NCBI GenBank assembly: GCA_002633005.1
Contig: NMRA01000253.1
Location: 75,251-135,250, forward strand
Length of the DNA: 60,000 nucleotides
Direction: 5' to 3'
Source: Phoronis australis
Lineage: Eukaryota; Phoronida; Phoronidae
The notes under the pieces were generated by a model, which saw nothing but the letters and a program-made list of their open reading frames with translations, searched no databases and was not told the origin of the DNA. The position numbers were made by a program, and so were the translations under genes. Shown in pieces: positions 57,695 to 60,000 of this stretch; positions within the stretch are counted from its first letter, which is position 1, and each line of letters begins with the position of its first letter.

Positions 57695-57976
57695 TCATTC
57701 AAACAAGCGATCTCCTAAACCCTTGAGACGAAGAAGGGATAGAGACAGGTGGGCCTTCCGTTTACCGTAGTGGTAAAACATGTCGCGCAGCCCATGCGTG
57801 ATGATCATGCGCCGGTGAAGCTGTTCCCGGCGAACTGCATTTCCACTTCTCAGAGCCCTCTCGTAGCGTATGTCAGTATCTCGCAGCTCTCGATCCAATA
57901 ATTCGACTTGCTCTGCTGCTTTCAAGCATTTTGCCTGGGCGTTGTGCAGTTGCTCATCAAGCGTAGGATCCTCCAT
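57695..57976 (-). CDS. Small charged helical protein, beta type, unit C copy
   Basis: A 93-residue intronless frame starting MEDPTLDEQLHNAQAKCLKA. I chose this ATG because the homologous copies begin here; the longer open frame upstream to 58075 runs through the promoter. It has VELLDRELRDTDIRYERALR, RREQLHRRMIITHGLRDMFY and ends KGLGDRLFE. Upstream on the minus strand are an AATAAAAAGG TATA-like site about 60 bp away, CACGTGAC (58073-58080) and a perfect CRE TGACGTCA (58085-58092). Differences from 44813-45094 are mainly conservative, suggesting selection on the protein. Function unknown. Confidence 0.8.
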   Translation of the reverse strand: MEDPTLDEQLHNAQAKCLKAAEQVELLDRELRDTDIRYERALRSGNAVRREQLHRRMIITHGLRDMFYHYGKRKAHLSLSLLRLKGLGDRLFE

Positions 57977-58072
57977 CGGGGCGAGAACGAACCTGAATGT
58001 GACCTCAAATGTGAGTAGACTGATTGTGAAGTCAGCCTTTTTATTCGCAGTTAGCCAAGCTGTGTTCAGTAT

Positions 58073-58092
58073 CACGTGACATCATGACGTCA
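58073..58092 (-). promoter_or_regulatory. CACGTGAC and CRE of unit C beta gene
   Basis: CACGTGAC at 58073-58080 and TGACGTCA at 58085-58092, same order and spacing as upstream of 45094. Confidence 0.6.
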
Positions 58093-59579
58093 TGAAATTT
58101 CGTGCTTCGCCTGAGCTGGATTAACGACAAAAGGTGATGAACCGGACTACAATATTCACACCTGTCTCGTTTCGCACCTTGAGTATCTCAGTGACCACAA
58201 GTGTAGATGTCTTTTGTTGGCTTGGCGTGTCGTTGGAGAATTAAATAACCATGTTACATGTACACGTACGTGTATATGACTCTCAAAACCACGATTATGC
58301 TATTTGAATGAAACGAAATTGATAGTCCTTCTATCATAAAAACGGATGGTGAACTTTTTAAGCAACAGTGCATTCAAAATTTTCACGATTTCCTTCGAAA
58401 TACCCTCACTCATCTGAGACGGATATGTCAATAAGTAGAAAATAATACACAATGTTTTTGAAAAAACGTTTCATTTCTACAGCAGAAAGTTTCTGTTGAT
58501 AGTTTGCCAATAAGCTACATTCCTCATGTATCTTTATAGGCACTCAATGGCAATCAAACGTTGTTTTATGTTACGACTTACCTTTCATTAATGATGCCTG
58601 TCTTTAAGATGCGTCTCTTTGGAGTCACACGAGTCACATTAGGGTGGAAACCAAACGTTTTTGGTATCGTCTTTACCAAACATACAAATACTAGTTTTTA
58701 ATTTAAAGAATTGTTGTCGTGGTGCAAAACTGAGCGTGCGAAACTATGAAGTTATGTAAATGGCCTACTATAAGGCCGTTTTCTTGTTTTTTGCATTCAA
58801 TTTATCGAAGCAAATCGAGCAATGTGTTTGTTGAATGAAAATGAATAGCAAGACCAAGATAAGAGTCTACGGCTGACATTGTTTACGTAACTAATTCAGT
58901 TGAAAATAAAAGCTCTTACGCTCTCGGTGAATGTCTGAAAAAAGAAATTTTAATTTACATGCTAGTGAATATTCCTTTTATTCAACATGTTATGTTAGGG
59001 TAAAAACAACTTTACAATAACGAGTCGTGCAAGACTTTGAACTGATATTAATTACTCAAGATGTAAATTTGTTTCAAAACAGCAGCGTCGAATATCAAAC
59101 TAGTAGTTTTGCATTGCGTACTGCGCAATACTTGATCGTTGCATACAACAGTTGTAAAACGAATTAGCAATTAAAATAGTTCAATATTCTCGTTTGGGGT
59201 GGACAAAGTTGTTGCCCCTCATGATGTCTTGGATCCCCCTACGTGAATAGCCCATTACTTGTCGTCAAAAACTACAACATTTGTCAAATTTAATGAGCCC
59301 AAATGCTGATTTTTAGAAAAAAGGTGATAAAAGTTGTGAATTATTACAACCATGACAATCCTGATGTTTTGGATTTGTGTTTTGGTGTTTCTTTTAGTGC
59401 AAAAGTAAGATAACTTGTGGTATGTATTTCAACATCAGTATAGTGTTCCACTGGACTTTGGTCTAGGGGGTATAACGCCTGTTGAATGAAACATGATTGC
59501 TGCAATTTTTCAAATTAGTTTATATCGCATGCGGCGGTGCAGTAACCGAGTCACGTGTCCGTACAAAACCCAAAAAGTA

Positions 59580-59676
59580 CCGTGATTCGAGCAAGGACAG
59601 AAGGCGAGATCCTCCGATCTCGCGAAGCTGTCTGAGGGCTTCGCCCTAATCTACTCTCTCACATGCCGTGATTCGA
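59580..59676. mobile_element. Second tiny double-hairpin element, 11-bp target duplication
   Basis: A 75-bp insert (59591-59665) between two copies of CCGTGATTCGA. It contains GCGAGATCCTCCGATCTCGC and GAGGGCTTCGCCCT hairpins and is in the opposite orientation to the copy at 47472-47537. Confidence 0.75.
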
Positions 59677-60000
59677 CGAAGTAAAATGAAGTGGTCGAAG
59701 AAATGAAGTGAAATCTCTGACGTATAAATTGGGCTTTATAGACATGATGTAAAAGTACTTCCTTAAACATGATATGCATGTAAGTATGCATTTTGTATGT
59801 GGTGAATCATTGTGTTATCCAAAGTTGTACAGCCAACGATTGTAAACGGTAAGTACCGTTTGTTAACCTTCTAAACTGACGCCCAAACATCAAGATTGCA
59901 CTGCAATGCGCAAATGTTCGCTAACAACACCCAGAAATTAATTCTACGGGTTTTTCATTCGTTCTTGTAAAATGGAATGGGAAGTGGAGATAAACTGTGG

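Larger units (their letters stand above)
55371..59410. repeat. Tandem array unit C (4.0 kb)
   Basis: Starts with GGTAGGAATGTTTTTCAACA, a diverged form of the anchor. Contains the CACTGAGATAATGAGAACTC and AACTAATGGTGACTTAAGTC blocks, then passes directly to the beta gene; the alpha-gene segment of units A and B is absent. A fourth unit begins near 59411 (TAACTTGTGGTATGTATTTC) and runs off the window. Confidence 0.65.

Noticed and set aside
57695-58075. Extended N-terminus (126 residues) of the unit C beta gene
   Set aside because: The extension crosses the TATA-like region and is not open in the other copies; the inner ATG is the shared start.

Overview
The window is eukaryotic and invertebrate-like: genes are split by introns, AT-rich non-coding DNA dominates, and there are many small DNA transposons, a LINE 3' end and assembly gaps (two runs of N plus single N joins). 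The very frequent octamer TACATGTA, an LRR-Ig surface protein of the kind expanded in lancelets, a Kolobok-type transposon and a proline-racemase-family gene suggest a marine deuterostome, probably a cephalochordate (Branchiostoma). That assignment is an inference.

Layout. 0-4.7 kb: mostly non-coding, with a gap, one orphan exon candidate, a short inverted-repeat element and a local tandem duplication. 4.7-8.2 kb: a tandem duplication carrying one intact small gene (5714-6007, minus strand) and one decayed copy. 8.5-14.2 kb: a complete four-exon proline-racemase/hydroxyproline-dehydratase family gene on the plus strand, with decayed copies of its exons nearby. 16.1-16.6 kb: LINE 3' end. 18.0-19.3 kb: two copies of a short element. 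22.7-25.5 kb: one large intronless gene (minus strand) for a secreted, probably GPI-anchored LRR-Ig protein. 26.9-28.6 kb: an internally deleted Kolobok-like transposon with TTAA target duplications, about 155-bp inverted repeats and remnants of two converging genes. 30-36.4 kb: scattered exons of a probable minus-strand membrane protein (transmembrane exon, SAM-domain exon, possible tail exon), with one 0.54-kb block doubled around a single N. 37.3-39.6 kb: two inverted-repeat elements. 40-60 kb: an array of diverged 4-9.5 kb tandem units, each carrying one or two copies of the same small-gene family first met at 5.7 kb.

The most unusual content is this small-gene family: five more or less complete copies in the array, one at 5.7 kb and one relic at 8.1 kb, all minus strand and intronless, encoding 87-97 residue charged helical proteins that I do not recognise as histones. 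All six non-relic copies are followed within 22-50 nt by a histone-type 3' stem-loop, ACCC flank and a purine-rich element matching the U7 snRNA-binding histone downstream element. Several share upstream CACGTGAC and TGACGTCA sites. The sequence therefore predicts a non-histone gene family using replication-dependent-histone 3' end processing.
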